DNA from: Paludibacter sp.
GTDB taxonomy: Bacteria > Bacteroidota > Bacteroidia > Bacteroidales > Paludibacteraceae
Direction: 5' to 3'
NCBI GenBank assembly: GCA_031292575.1
Contig: JARLGX010000002.1
Span: 62,001-126,000 of the forward strand
Length of the DNA stretch: 64,000 nucleotides
The position numbers and the translations under genes are program-made. A model generated the notes under the pieces. That model saw only the letters and a list, made by a program, of their open reading frames with translations, did not search any database and had not been told where the DNA came from. Shown in pieces: positions 17,935-26,711 of the stretch (its first letter is position 1; each line of letters opens with the position of its first letter).

Positions 17935-19581
17935 CTACTTCCTGTTTTTCAATTCTTCAGCTGTTTTTACACGTAGTCCGGGGTTCTCTTTTACCATTTG
18001 GCGTAAAAATTCTTCCGGATAGCCAGCACGAATTATTGTTGTTGGAATCTTATATTCATTTTGAATAAATTCACCATCTTTTTCTGCCTTAATATTTCCA
18101 TCCATGTATTTTACCAACAAATATTCTCCCAATTTTTTCCATGCCGCAGTTGAGTTTTCAGCTTGCGCAACGCTAAATTCAGTTAGAAAAATACGAGCGT
18201 CATCTTCCGACATTCCCACCGCCACTTTGTCAATAGCTGGGACTAATGAATTAAAGTCACTTTCCCATTTAGTCTGAACCTTTTTAATATCCTGAAACAT
18301 ATATGAATATTTACTGTATGCATAATTTGCCACCCAATTGTAAGTCCAGAATGCTGAAGTTGGTGAATATTCCAACAAACTTCCATTATCTTCACGATAG
18401 CATTCAGGCACTTTGGTTATTCCGCAATACATTGGCACATAAAGCGATGTTGCAGCATCATCAACTCCAAACCAGAGAAGCCCTCCTATATAATCAGGTA
18501 ACCAGCTACGCATTTGAGCTACAAAAGTAAAACCGGTTTGCTGCGTTGCAGTTGGACGTTCGTGAAGATACTCTATGCTATCAACTTTAAACGTCAATGG
18601 GCTACAACGAAGTGGACTGCCAAATGGTCCGGCTGCCAAACCTTTTGTCATATCAAATTCTGTTCCTTGATATTGGTCACGCATGCATTCTTTAAGTTTC
18701 TGTGCTGTAAGTTTGAAAGTAGGTTTAATCCAAAGTGGCATACGCTCCATTGTTTCTCCTTTCACATAACTAATGTATTTGTCCATTGCAGGATCTAACT
18801 TGCGGAAGAACGCCCAAACCCGTGCCTCGCAAGCCCGCAATGCCACGTAATCGAGTGGTGCATAGGTATCAGAAAAGCTGAAATCTTTATTTTTACCATT
18901 GAAATATCCCTTTTCACGTGCAAAAGCAATTACATCTTCAGAGTACAAACAATTATTTTTATCATCATAAGGAAATGTTGTTATGCGCGCCTGATTGGCG
19001 TGAGCCGAAACACAATCGTCGGGGATACGTTCTGCAACCCACACTGCACCTTTGTTGTTTGCACCTTTCCCTACCATTTCCATTATCCACACTTCATTTG
19101 GGTCTGCGATAGAGAATGACTCTCCTTCGCTGCAATATCCATATTGAGCTACCAAGTCAGTCATCACTTTAATAGCTTCACGAGCAGTTTTGGAACGTTG
19201 CAGAGCAATATAAATCAAACTTCCATAGTCCATAATGGCTGTTGTATCAACAAGTTCTTCACGTCCACCAAAAGTGGTTTCGCCAATACATACCTGATGT
19301 TCGTTCATATTCCCAATAACCGAGTATGTTTTCTCAACTTGTTTAATTTTTCCGAGATATTTTCCTGTGTCCCAGTCGTGAATATCAAGCATTGAACCGG
19401 CCGGATAAGTTGCTGCGGGATAATGATACAATACACCATAAAGGAAGTAAGAATCAGCATTGTAGGAAATTAGAGTTGAGCCATCAAGTGTTGCAGCTTT
19501 TCCAACTAAAAAGTTTGTGCAAGCAAAAACTGAATTCAGAGTCAGCACAAAGGCAATTAAAATAAGATTTTTCTTAATCAT
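17935..19581 (-). CDS. C69-family dipeptidase
   Basis: This 548-residue peptidase belongs to family C69 (dipeptidase A-like, N-terminal nucleophile). After a 20-residue signal peptide (MIKKNLILIAFVLTLNSVFA) the mature chain begins with the nucleophile Cys21 in ACTNFLVGKAATLDGST, as the family requires. Conserved internal segments include YGYCSEGESFSIADPNEVWIM and VSAHANQARI. It probably hydrolyses dipeptides in the periplasm or outside the cell. It follows the flippase-like gene by 19 bp, so it may belong to the same transcript as the glycosyltransferase and flippase genes, though a functional link is not obvious. Confidence 0.88.
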   Translation of the reverse strand: MIKKNLILIAFVLTLNSVFACTNFLVGKAATLDGSTLISYNADSYFLYGVLYHYPAATYPAGSMLDIHDWDTGKYLGKIKQVEKTYSVIGNMNEHQVCIGETTFGGREELVDTTAIMDYGSLIYIALQRSKTAREAIKVMTDLVAQYGYCSEGESFSIADPNEVWIMEMVGKGANNKGAVWVAERIPDDCVSAHANQARITTFPYDDKNNCLYSEDVIAFAREKGYFNGKNKDFSFSDTYAPLDYVALRACEARVWAFFRKLDPAMDKYISYVKGETMERMPLWIKPTFKLTAQKLKECMRDQYQGTEFDMTKGLAAGPFGSPLRCSPLTFKVDSIEYLHERPTATQQTGFTFVAQMRSWLPDYIGGLLWFGVDDAATSLYVPMYCGITKVPECYREDNGSLLEYSPTSAFWTYNWVANYAYSKYSYMFQDIKKVQTKWESDFNSLVPAIDKVAVGMSEDDARIFLTEFSVAQAENSTAAWKKLGEYLLVKYMDGNIKAEKDGEFIQNEYKIPTTIIRAGYPEEFLRQMVKENPGLRVKTAEELKNRK

Positions 19582-19600
19582 TTCTATTTATAGAAATTCG

Positions 19601-20686
19601 TTATTTATTTTGTGAAACATCTGTAGTTTCATTATTATTTCTTGTGAAAGATTTTTTAATCCAATTTGGAATAATCAATAAACCTAACAACAGGTACAAA
19701 TAGTAGCTAATCATTCTCCAAACAAGCGTTACAAAAATAATGGCACTCGGACTGGAAAACACGTCACCGTAATATTCCCTGAAAGCATATTCTGTCACTC
19801 CACTTCCACCTGGAGTAGGACTTACTACCATAAAAACCCATAAAATCATTTGACGGGCAAAAACAACCAAATGATTTATATTTACAGGATTAAATGCCAT
19901 GAAAACAGCATTTACAACCAAAAAACGCGCCGACCATGTTAACAGCGTCATTCCAAAAGCCTTTATCCAAAACCAGTAAGAATGACTGCCAATATCACGC
20001 GAAGCCTGAACTAAATTATTTGTTAATAAATCAACATTTGAATACCAACGACGTAAAACCGGAAGTTTAAAAAGTGTCAAAAGCATATGTCTAATCCAAT
20101 TTGGACGTTTAAAGATACCTATAAACATGATACTTGCCCAAACTAAACGAGTAATATAAAGGCTTGTAAATACAACAGCAAATGTGGAAACTATGACTGA
20201 TGATGAATTAAAAAGTTCTGGTAAAGGAATGAAAAGAAACACTATCGGACAGACAATTAAAAAGAACAATTCGTCCAAAAATAGATTTACAAACATGATA
20301 GTAGTACTCCGTCCGGCATTAATTCCTTCTTTAATCAGAAATATAACCACTAGACTGGAACCGCCTACTGCTGCGGGCGTAACAGCAGAGGTAAACTCGC
20401 TCAACACATTTATATGAAAAGCTTGTTTCCATGATAAATCTTTGTCGGTAAGCAGTCTGAACCTCCACATCATCCCAAAATCCCTCATTAGCATTAATAA
20501 AAATGCCAACAAAATAAACAACACGCTAACTATTGTAAAATTGAATGTTGAAAAAACATCGGGATTAAATTCGTCAAGAAACAGCCAACCAATAACAAAT
20601 AAGCCAAGTAATACAGGAATTACGACTTGATATATTTTGAACGGTTTTGCATCCTTTTTGATTGTAGGGTTGATTATTTCTTCCAT
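19601..20686 (-). CDS. Flippase-like integral membrane protein (UPF0104/YbhN-AglD type)
   Basis: The 361-residue protein has about eight transmembrane segments and the family signature around FTSAVTPAAVGGSSLVVIFLIKEG (about 97-120) and VVSPTPGGSGVTEYAF (about 283-300). Relatives include the membrane domain of lysylphosphatidylglycerol synthase and proteins thought to move lipid-linked precursors. Its start overlaps the end of the glycosyltransferase gene by 13 bp, which implies translational coupling. Together they suggest synthesis and membrane handling of a glycolipid (inference). Confidence 0.85.
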   Translation of the reverse strand: MEEIINPTIKKDAKPFKIYQVVIPVLLGLFVIGWLFLDEFNPDVFSTFNFTIVSVLFILLAFLLMLMRDFGMMWRFRLLTDKDLSWKQAFHINVLSEFTSAVTPAAVGGSSLVVIFLIKEGINAGRSTTIMFVNLFLDELFFLIVCPIVFLFIPLPELFNSSSVIVSTFAVVFTSLYITRLVWASIMFIGIFKRPNWIRHMLLTLFKLPVLRRWYSNVDLLTNNLVQASRDIGSHSYWFWIKAFGMTLLTWSARFLVVNAVFMAFNPVNINHLVVFARQMILWVFMVVSPTPGGSGVTEYAFREYYGDVFSSPSAIIFVTLVWRMISYYLYLLLGLLIIPNWIKKSFTRNNNETTDVSQNK

Positions 20687-21855
20687 TTTCGTTGCATTAG
20701 GTGTCTATATCTGTCGAGCACTTCATCTGTTACACTTTCCCATGAACGCGCAATGCTTTGTGAAGCGTTTAATCCGGCATTTTTTATCTTTTCAGGAGAG
20801 TTTATCAGTTCCCTTAATTTTGCTGCAAAAGATTCAACCGAATCTTCTATTAGAAAACCATTGAAATTATCAACTATATTTTCGGCCGAAGACGAGCCTT
20901 TTATTAAAATTGAAGGTGTTTGCATAGCACCCGCTTCGCGAATGACTAAAGGAGCATTGTCATAAATTGATGGAAAAAGGAACAAATCAGCTGCTGCATA
21001 ATATTGCCTTATTTTGTCACGTTCTGTAATTACTCCCATAAACTGAACCTTAGAACTCAAGTCCAATTTATCTGCCAGGTCTTTCAAATCGGCTCTGGCA
21101 TAACCGGTTCCAACAAAAAACATCTTAAATGGCAAATCTTTAATTTCGGCCAGCGACTCTACAATTAAGCGTGTGTTTTTTTCCCAAATGTGTTGCCCAA
21201 CAAAAAGAAACATCAATTCATTGTCAGCAACATTTAACTCTTTGCGAGCTGCCTTTTTAATTGGTTCAATCGGTTCTTTGGTGGCGAAGTCATTGCCATT
21301 ATCGACAATTTCAACTTTCCCTTTGAAACCATATTCGCGAATGGTTTCTTCCACCGAGGCTTGAGGAATCCAAACTTCATCGGCTTTTTCGAAAAAGCGG
21401 ATAATTTCATTTGTCATCTGTTTTGCAATAAATTTATTGTAAACAGAATGCTCAAAGTCGTCTCTGTATTTAGAGTGAAATGTTGCTACAAAAGGAATTT
21501 TCTGTTTTTTAGCAATACTTAATGCCAACCTGCCGGAACTAAACGGACAATGGGCATGCACTAAACCGAACGAAATATGATTAATATCTGTTTTAAAATT
21601 ACGATCGATTTCAGGAAGTCCAATCCTGTAAGGTTTTCGTCCTAAAATCGGTACCGAAGTATAGCGATAAATTGGATACGGTTCGTTATCAGAATAATTT
21701 GGCGACTTGGGAGTTATAACGCAAACAGGTTGATTTTTTTGATGTAGCCAATAAGCATAATTTTTTGTTGCTAATGAAACTCCGTCCATAATAGGTGGAA
21801 AACTATCGTTGAAAATCCCAATAGTTTTTAAAGTATCGCCAACAGAATTAGTCAT
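20674..21855 (-). CDS. Family 4 glycosyltransferase
   Basis: This 393-residue GT-B enzyme has the N-terminal acceptor-domain opening TIGIFNDSFPPIMDGVSLAT with a glycine loop, the HAHCPFSSGRLAL motif and the C-terminal nucleotide-sugar site with FPSIYDNAPLVIREAGAM (the E-x7-E region) and LFVGQHIWEKNT. It is close in style to diacylglycerol- or phosphatidylinositol-type glycosyltransferases. The partner flippase-like gene overlaps its 3' end by 13 bp. The minus-strand -7-like box TAAATTTG at 21932-21925 may drive the operon. The sugar and acceptor are unknown. Confidence 0.87.
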   Translation of the reverse strand: MTNSVGDTLKTIGIFNDSFPPIMDGVSLATKNYAYWLHQKNQPVCVITPKSPNYSDNEPYPIYRYTSVPILGRKPYRIGLPEIDRNFKTDINHISFGLVHAHCPFSSGRLALSIAKKQKIPFVATFHSKYRDDFEHSVYNKFIAKQMTNEIIRFFEKADEVWIPQASVEETIREYGFKGKVEIVDNGNDFATKEPIEPIKKAARKELNVADNELMFLFVGQHIWEKNTRLIVESLAEIKDLPFKMFFVGTGYARADLKDLADKLDLSSKVQFMGVITERDKIRQYYAAADLFLFPSIYDNAPLVIREAGAMQTPSILIKGSSSAENIVDNFNGFLIEDSVESFAAKLRELINSPEKIKNAGLNASQSIARSWESVTDEVLDRYRHLMQRKWKK

Positions 21856-22266
21856 GTAATTTAGTTTTGTTGTTTAAAAAAATGATAACGAATAAGGACA
21901 ATTCTTTACTGTTTCAAAAGAGCGCAAATTTAGGATTTTCTTTTCATATTTCCATAATTTGTATTCACAAATACGATTTATAACTGTTTATTAATGATTT
22001 TATTAACATAATTAATGGTTTTAGTACGTCAAAATGATAATTGGCATCTAATGAGATTATAACGCTTTTGTAAATATTTTCAGGTAATTATTTATTCAGA
22101 TTTGCTTTAAAAGCTTATGCTTACAGTCGATATAATATAAAAATATTAAAAACTCAGCTTTAATTTTATACCATTTTTTTAATAAGAACATTCACATCAA
22201 AAGAAATTATTTAATTTCTTATCTTTGCATGCTTTTAAATTAGAATTTCAAATATAAAAATCAGCA
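21856..22266. other. Divergent promoter region between glycosyltransferase and menaquinone operons
   Basis: The 411-bp AT-rich gap carries a minus-strand TAAATTTG box at 21932-21925 and a plus-strand TATCTTTG box at 22220-22227, the latter 40 bp upstream of the first men-operon start codon. I see no coding sequence or repeat in it. Confidence 0.5.
22220..22227 (+). promoter_or_regulatory. -7 box of the menaquinone operon
   Basis: TATCTTTG fits the Bacteroidota TAnnTTTG element and lies 40 bp before the ATG of the hotdog thioesterase gene. No good TTTG is seen at the expected -33 position. Confidence 0.45.
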
Positions 22267-22692
22267 ATGTCACACTTACTTAACCTGGAAGAACTCAATA
22301 ATCTGTGCAAAAACACTATGATGGAACATTTAGGTATTGAATATACTGAGGTTTCCAATGGAAGAATTGTGGCCAAGATGCCGGTTGACAAACGAACTAT
22401 TCAACCCATGAAACGTTTACACGGAGGTGCGACTATGGCACTGGCAGAATCGGTTGGGAGTGCCGGTTCGTTGACATTAGTTGACTTGACTAAGTTTTCG
22501 GTACTCGGTGTAGAAATAAGTGGAAGCCACATTGGCGCAACCCGTGAAGACTACGTTTTTGGCATTGGAACCCTTCTGCATAAGGGAAAAACTTCGCATG
22601 TATGGGAAATCAGGGTTGAAGATTCAACAGGAAAGTTAATTTCTATTTGTCGCCTTACCAACCGCATTATCCCGATTAAGTCTGAAAAATAA
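22267..22692 (+). CDS. Hotdog-fold thioesterase, probable DHNA-CoA hydrolase
   Basis: This 141-residue PaaI-type hotdog protein has the typical active-site stretch RLHGGATMALAESVGS (about 55-70). As the first gene of a menaquinone operon it is most likely the enzyme that releases 1,4-dihydroxy-2-naphthoate from its CoA ester (the MenI step), after MenB. That assignment is from family plus context; hotdog thioesterases have broad specificity. menF begins 4 bp after its stop codon. Confidence 0.82.
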   Translation: MSHLLNLEELNNLCKNTMMEHLGIEYTEVSNGRIVAKMPVDKRTIQPMKRLHGGATMALAESVGSAGSLTLVDLTKFSVLGVEISGSHIGATREDYVFGIGTLLHKGKTSHVWEIRVEDSTGKLISICRLTNRIIPIKSEK

Positions 22693-22696
22693 CAAC

Positions 22697-23857
22697 ATGG
22701 CATTTAATAAGTCCTCATATCTATCACTCAATAATTTACAGACCGTATGTCTAAAGCAAAACATACCGTTTGCATCTTATCGTTTACCTCTCGATGTTGA
22801 AATAATAACGCTTGTTCAGCACCACTCTTTACCCGAAAAATTAGATTCTCTGCTCAATGTTGATAATGAAGTTGGATTTGTGGTATCGCCTTTTAATGAA
22901 ACCTCTGAACATGGAACTTATTTTCTGAAACCGGATTGTGTTTGCTTTTCAAATGAAATTGAAGATACTTACATTCAGAAGTTATCGGAAAACAACCGTT
23001 TCCTTTCGCTGGAAAAACTTTCCGAAAAAGAGATTCAAACCACAGCTTCCGAAGAATACATCAACAATGTCAATGCAGCCAAAATGGCAATGACCGAAGG
23101 GAAATTTCATAAAGTCGTATTGTCCAAAGTACGGTTGGAGAATTTGCCGGAGGATTTTAAGCCTGAAGCTTTTTTTCTCAAACTCTGTTCAACCTATCCG
23201 CATGCTTTTGTTTATCTGATTCAACTTCCGGGAGTGGGTTGTTGGATGGGAGCTACGCCGGAACCATTACTGGTAATTGAAAATGAGCAAGTAAAAACAG
23301 TTTCGTTAGCCGGAACACAAATTGCAACAAACCAACCTATTGAATCATACCAATGGAGTTCAAAAGAAATTGAAGAACAAGGAATTGTGACTAATTTTGT
23401 AGAACAAACATTAAAATCGTTAGATATAAAACATTGCAGCAAAGTTGGTCCAACAAATTATCAGGCTGCCAATCTGATTCATTTAAAAACCGCTTTTGAA
23501 TTTCCACAAGCTGAATTGAAAAACAGGTTAGGTGACTTTTTAAAAGCTTTGCACCCGACTCCTTCGGTAGGCGGTTTACCAAAAGCAGAAGCACGTGAAT
23601 TTATTTTGGCAAACGAAAAGCACGACCGCAGTTATTATACCGGTTTTTTAGGACCAGTCAATATTGAAAACAAAACCAATATCTTTGTAAACCTGCGTTG
23701 CCTGCAATTGTTTGACAAACAATTTGTTTTATACAGCGGTGCCGGAATAACCACTTCGTCGGTTGCTGAAAATGAATGGACAGAAACGGATAATAAAATG
23801 CTGACCATGATGAATGTGATGATGACCCCTAAATCCCCCAAGGGGGACTTAATATAA
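22697..23857 (+). CDS. menF: Isochorismate synthase with repeat-derived C-terminus
   Basis: The 386-residue enzyme converts chorismate to isochorismate, the entry step of menaquinone synthesis. Chorismate-binding core motifs are visible: KVVLSKVRLE, GCWMGATPEPLL, SLAGTQIAT, HPTPSVGGLPK and YYTGFLGPV. Alignment to the family would end near NKMLTMMNVM. Beyond this, codons from about 23825 to the TAA at 23855 lie inside a TGACCCC-type repeat and add TPKSPKGDLI. The added tail is short and should not touch the active site. Confidence 0.93.
   Translation: MAFNKSSYLSLNNLQTVCLKQNIPFASYRLPLDVEIITLVQHHSLPEKLDSLLNVDNEVGFVVSPFNETSEHGTYFLKPDCVCFSNEIEDTYIQKLSENNRFLSLEKLSEKEIQTTASEEYINNVNAAKMAMTEGKFHKVVLSKVRLENLPEDFKPEAFFLKLCSTYPHAFVYLIQLPGVGCWMGATPEPLLVIENEQVKTVSLAGTQIATNQPIESYQWSSKEIEEQGIVTNFVEQTLKSLDIKHCSKVGPTNYQAANLIHLKTAFEFPQAELKNRLGDFLKALHPTPSVGGLPKAEAREFILANEKHDRSYYTGFLGPVNIENKTNIFVNLRCLQLFDKQFVLYSGAGITTSSVAENEWTETDNKMLTMMNVMMTPKSPKGDLI
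23823..23854. repeat. TGACCCC-family palindromic repeat (variant) inside the 3' end of menF
   Basis: TGACCCCTAAATCCCCC followed by AAGGGGGACTTAATA matches the ends of the elements at 25.6 and 39.3 kb, with a C5/G5 hairpin (TCCCCC at 23834-23839 with GGGGGA) in place of CCCCTAAAGGGG. It overlaps the last codons of menF in frame. Confidence 0.7.
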
Positions 23858-23889
23858 ACTTTTCCAAAGTTTAAAACTTTGGAAAAGTT
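23857..23889. repeat. Palindromic repeat between menF and menD
   Basis: A near-perfect palindrome with arms AACTTTTCCAAAGTTT (23857-23872) and its complement (23874-23889), one base apart. No T-run follows, so it is not an obvious terminator within the operon. It abuts the TGACCCC-type repeat. Confidence 0.7.
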
Positions 23890-23907
23890 AGATATAAAAT
23901 TATAGAA

Positions 23908-25581
23908 ATGAATCATTTTAGACAGGGAATTAAAAACATACCCGAAATCTGTGCCCGTCAGGGTGTGAAGAAAGTAATTATTGCACCTGGATCGCGGAAT
24001 GCACCGTTGATATTTGCTTTTGCAGCTCAAACCGAACTGGAATGCCTGAGTATGACCGATGAACGTTCGGCAGCTTACTTTGCGTTGGGACTTGCGCTTC
24101 AAAGTGCTGAACCTGTCGCATTGGTTTGCACGTCTGGAACGGCTGTTTTGAACTTTGCACCGGCTATTTCTGAAGCGTATTATCAGAATTTGCCGTTGTT
24201 GGTTTTTACTGCCGATCGTCCTGCCGAAATGATTGACCAGGCTGACGGACAAACACTTCGTCAGTCGGATATTTACGCCAATTACATAAAAGCAAGTTTC
24301 GATTTACCGGTTGATTCAACGCTGGATGCTGATTTGCAGTTTTCCGATCGTCAGGTTTCGCAAGCAATTGACACAGCCGTTTCGTATCCTCAAGGTCCGG
24401 TGCAGATTAATGTGCCGATGCGTGAACCTATTTACAGTGCTTTGCCTGAAAATCACAGCAACCCGAAGATTATCAAAACAATTGCCGCTGACGTTTTTCC
24501 AACAAAACAAAGTCTGGAGAACCTTCAACAATTGTGGACTACTTTTGAAAAGAAAATGGTGGTTTTTGGCGTGTATGCTAAAAACGAAGCACTCAATGCA
24601 TTGGCAAACCGGTTGGCAAATGAACCGGATGTGGTGGTTATTGCTGAAAATCTGACTAATATTAGTGGCGAACGGATTATTACCCGTCCCGAATCGTTCT
24701 TTTCGTCGCTTTCGGCAGAAGAAAAAACTAATTACAAACCGGATTTGCTGATTACCATCGGGCATTCATCCATTTGCAAACAATTGAAATTATTTTTGCC
24801 CGACCATAAACCAGCCGCACAATGGCAACTGGAAACTTCATTGCCGTATATCGATACTTTCAGAAGTTTGACAACGATTGTTCCCGGCTCAGCCGTTGAA
24901 ATATTGAATAAAATGCCTTTTGGTAATACCAAAAGCGGTTATTCTGAAGTATTTCAAGTGCAAAATCACCTGATTACCAAACGTCATGATGCTTTTATTG
25001 CCAATGCACCGCTTTCGGATATGAGTGCTGTGACCAATTTGCTGAAACTTGTTCCGAAAAATACGACGCTTCATTTGGCAAACAGCACTTCCGTGCGTTG
25101 GACACAGCTTTTTCCAACCCGTGAAGATTTGACCTATTTCTGTAATCGTGGAACTTCGGGCATTGATGGAAGTTTATCCACAGCTGCCGGATTTGCCTAT
25201 GCATCCAAGCAACCAACTATTTTTCTTACCGGCGATTTGTCGTTTATTTATGATTCAAACGGTTTGTGGAACAATTATATTGGAGATAATTTGAAAATCA
25301 TTGTACTGAATAACAACGGCGGCAATATCTTCCGTTTTATCGGCGACAAGCAATTGATGGAAAAAAGCCTGGATTTCTTTACCACACCGCACAAAGTCAA
25401 CATAAAATCATTGGTGGAAGCATATGGTTTGAATTATCTGGCTTGTGATACAACAGAAGAACTGGAAAACAAAATAGAAAATTTACTTGTTTCTGAAAAA
25501 GCAACTGTGCTGGAAATATTTACAGATTCAGATTTGAACACAGAGAATTACAAAGGGTATTTTAGAAATATAAAAGGATGA
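23908..25581 (+). CDS. menD: SEPHCHC synthase
   Basis: MenD is a thiamine-diphosphate enzyme that joins isochorismate and 2-oxoglutarate to make 2-succinyl-5-enolpyruvyl-6-hydroxy-3-cyclohexene-1-carboxylate. The 557-residue protein has the N-terminal VIIAPGSRNAPL, ERSAAYFALGLAL (catalytic Glu), CTSGTAVLNFAPAI, and the C-terminal ThDP/Mg motif LTGDLSFIYDSNGLWN…NNNGGNIF. The TGA stop codon (25579-25581) is the first three bases of the TGACCCC repeat that follows. Confidence 0.95.
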   Translation: MNHFRQGIKNIPEICARQGVKKVIIAPGSRNAPLIFAFAAQTELECLSMTDERSAAYFALGLALQSAEPVALVCTSGTAVLNFAPAISEAYYQNLPLLVFTADRPAEMIDQADGQTLRQSDIYANYIKASFDLPVDSTLDADLQFSDRQVSQAIDTAVSYPQGPVQINVPMREPIYSALPENHSNPKIIKTIAADVFPTKQSLENLQQLWTTFEKKMVVFGVYAKNEALNALANRLANEPDVVVIAENLTNISGERIITRPESFFSSLSAEEKTNYKPDLLITIGHSSICKQLKLFLPDHKPAAQWQLETSLPYIDTFRSLTTIVPGSAVEILNKMPFGNTKSGYSEVFQVQNHLITKRHDAFIANAPLSDMSAVTNLLKLVPKNTTLHLANSTSVRWTQLFPTREDLTYFCNRGTSGIDGSLSTAAGFAYASKQPTIFLTGDLSFIYDSNGLWNNYIGDNLKIIVLNNNGGNIFRFIGDKQLMEKSLDFFTTPHKVNIKSLVEAYGLNYLACDTTEELENKIENLLVSEKATVLEIFTDSDLNTENYKGYFRNIKG

Positions 25582-25794
25582 CCCCTAACCCCTAAAGGGG
25601 AAAATGAAATTATCTATTGCCGCCTGCTTTAGCTGGCGGTTCTATAAATGAAATCAATTTAGGCTTTAGCCAAACAGAAAATAATAATTCGGCTAAAGCC
25701 TAATCATATACTAAATATTTATCCGTCCCGTAAACGGGACGGCAATTGAAAAGATACTAACTTCTCTTATTCCCCTTTAGGGGTTAGGGGTCAT
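25578..25794. repeat. 217-bp element with 25-bp terminal inverted repeats and three internal hairpins
   Basis: The left end (25578-25602, ATGACCCCTAACCCC…) and right end (25770-25794) are perfect reverse complements, each containing the CCCCTAAAGGGG palindrome. Inside are three hairpins: 25620-25639 (CCGCC…GGCGG), 25661-25671 with 25691-25701 (AGGCTTTAGCC and complement), and 25723-25742 (CCGTCCCGT/ACGGGACGG). There is no ORF. The structure suggests a non-autonomous MITE-like element or a composite of REP-like units, placed exactly between menD and menB. Confidence 0.85.
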
Positions 25795-25806
25795 ATTTAT
25801 ATAATT

Positions 25807-26622
25807 ATGAGAAACTGGACAACCATTAAAGAATTTGAAGAAATCAAATTTGAGTATTTCGAAGGAATAGCAAAGATAACCATTAACCGTCCGCGGTACC
25901 GCAATGCTTTTACACCTGATACGATTAAAGAAATCATTGAATGCATGGTGTTTTGCCGCGACAGTCAGGAAATTGCAACCGTTATTCTGACCGGCGAAGG
26001 CGATAAGGCATTTTGCAGCGGAGGTGACATCAATGTGAAACAAATTGGCGGATATATTGGTAAAGATGGCATTCCTCGTTTGAATGTTCTTGACTTGCAG
26101 AAACTGATTCGCAGTCTTCCTAAACCGGTTGTGGCCATGGTAAACGGTTTTGCCATTGGTGGTGGGCATGTGTTGCATGTGGTTTGTGATTTATCCATTG
26201 CTTCGGAGAATGCAATCTTCGGACAAACCGGACCTAAAGTTGGAAGTTTCGATGCTGGTTTTGGTTCTTCTTACCTGGCTCGTGTTGTGGGACAAAAGAA
26301 AGCCCGTGAAATCTGGTTCCTTTGTAAACAATACTCAGCAGCCGAAGCATTGGAAATGGGTTTGGTAAATGCAGTGGTGCCTTTTGATAAACTGGAAGAC
26401 GAAACAGTGGCCTGGTGCCAGCAAATGATGCAACATAGTCCGTTGGCATTGCGAATGATTAAAGCCGGGTTGAATGCAGAACTTGATGGACAAGCAGGAA
26501 TTCAGGAACTGGCCGGAAATGCCACCATGTTGTACTACATGACCGAAGAAGCACACGAAGGAAAAGATGCCTTTTTGCAAAAACGCAAACCTGATTTCTC
26601 TAAATTCCCAAAAATGCCATAG
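25807..26622 (+). CDS. menB: 1,4-dihydroxy-2-naphthoyl-CoA synthase
   Basis: This 271-residue crotonase-fold enzyme closes the naphthoquinone ring from O-succinylbenzoyl-CoA. Oxyanion-hole and active-site segments are clear: [55 protein letters not shown], and [21 protein letters not shown], with the C-terminal [18 protein letters not shown] typical of MenB. It comes 12 bp after the repeat element that separates it from menD. Confidence 0.96.
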   Translation: MRNWTTIKEFEEIKFEYFEGIAKITINRPRYRNAFTPDTIKEIIECMVFCRDSQEIATVILTGEGDKAFCSGGDINVKQIGGYIGKDGIPRLNVLDLQKLIRSLPKPVVAMVNGFAIGGGHVLHVVCDLSIASENAIFGQTGPKVGSFDAGFGSSYLARVVGQKKAREIWFLCKQYSAAEALEMGLVNAVVPFDKLEDETVAWCQQMMQHSPLALRMIKAGLNAELDGQAGIQELAGNATMLYYMTEEAHEGKDAFLQKRKPDFSKFPKMP

Positions 26623-26628
26623 GATAAT

Positions 26629-26700
26629 GTGCTAATATGCCAATATGCTAATGAATTAATACTTTTGAGTCTTGAATCTTGGTTCTTGGCTCTTTGTTCT
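26629..26700. repeat. Low-complexity repeat runs between menB and menA
   Basis: Two simple imperfect runs lie here: GCTAATATG/CCAATATGCTAATG-type units at 26630-26656, and TCTTGAATCTTGGTTCTTGG-type units at 26669-26698. They do not resemble the neighbouring palindromic repeats and leave the operon uninterrupted by a terminator. Confidence 0.55.
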
Positions 26701-26711
26701 AAAATAAAAAG

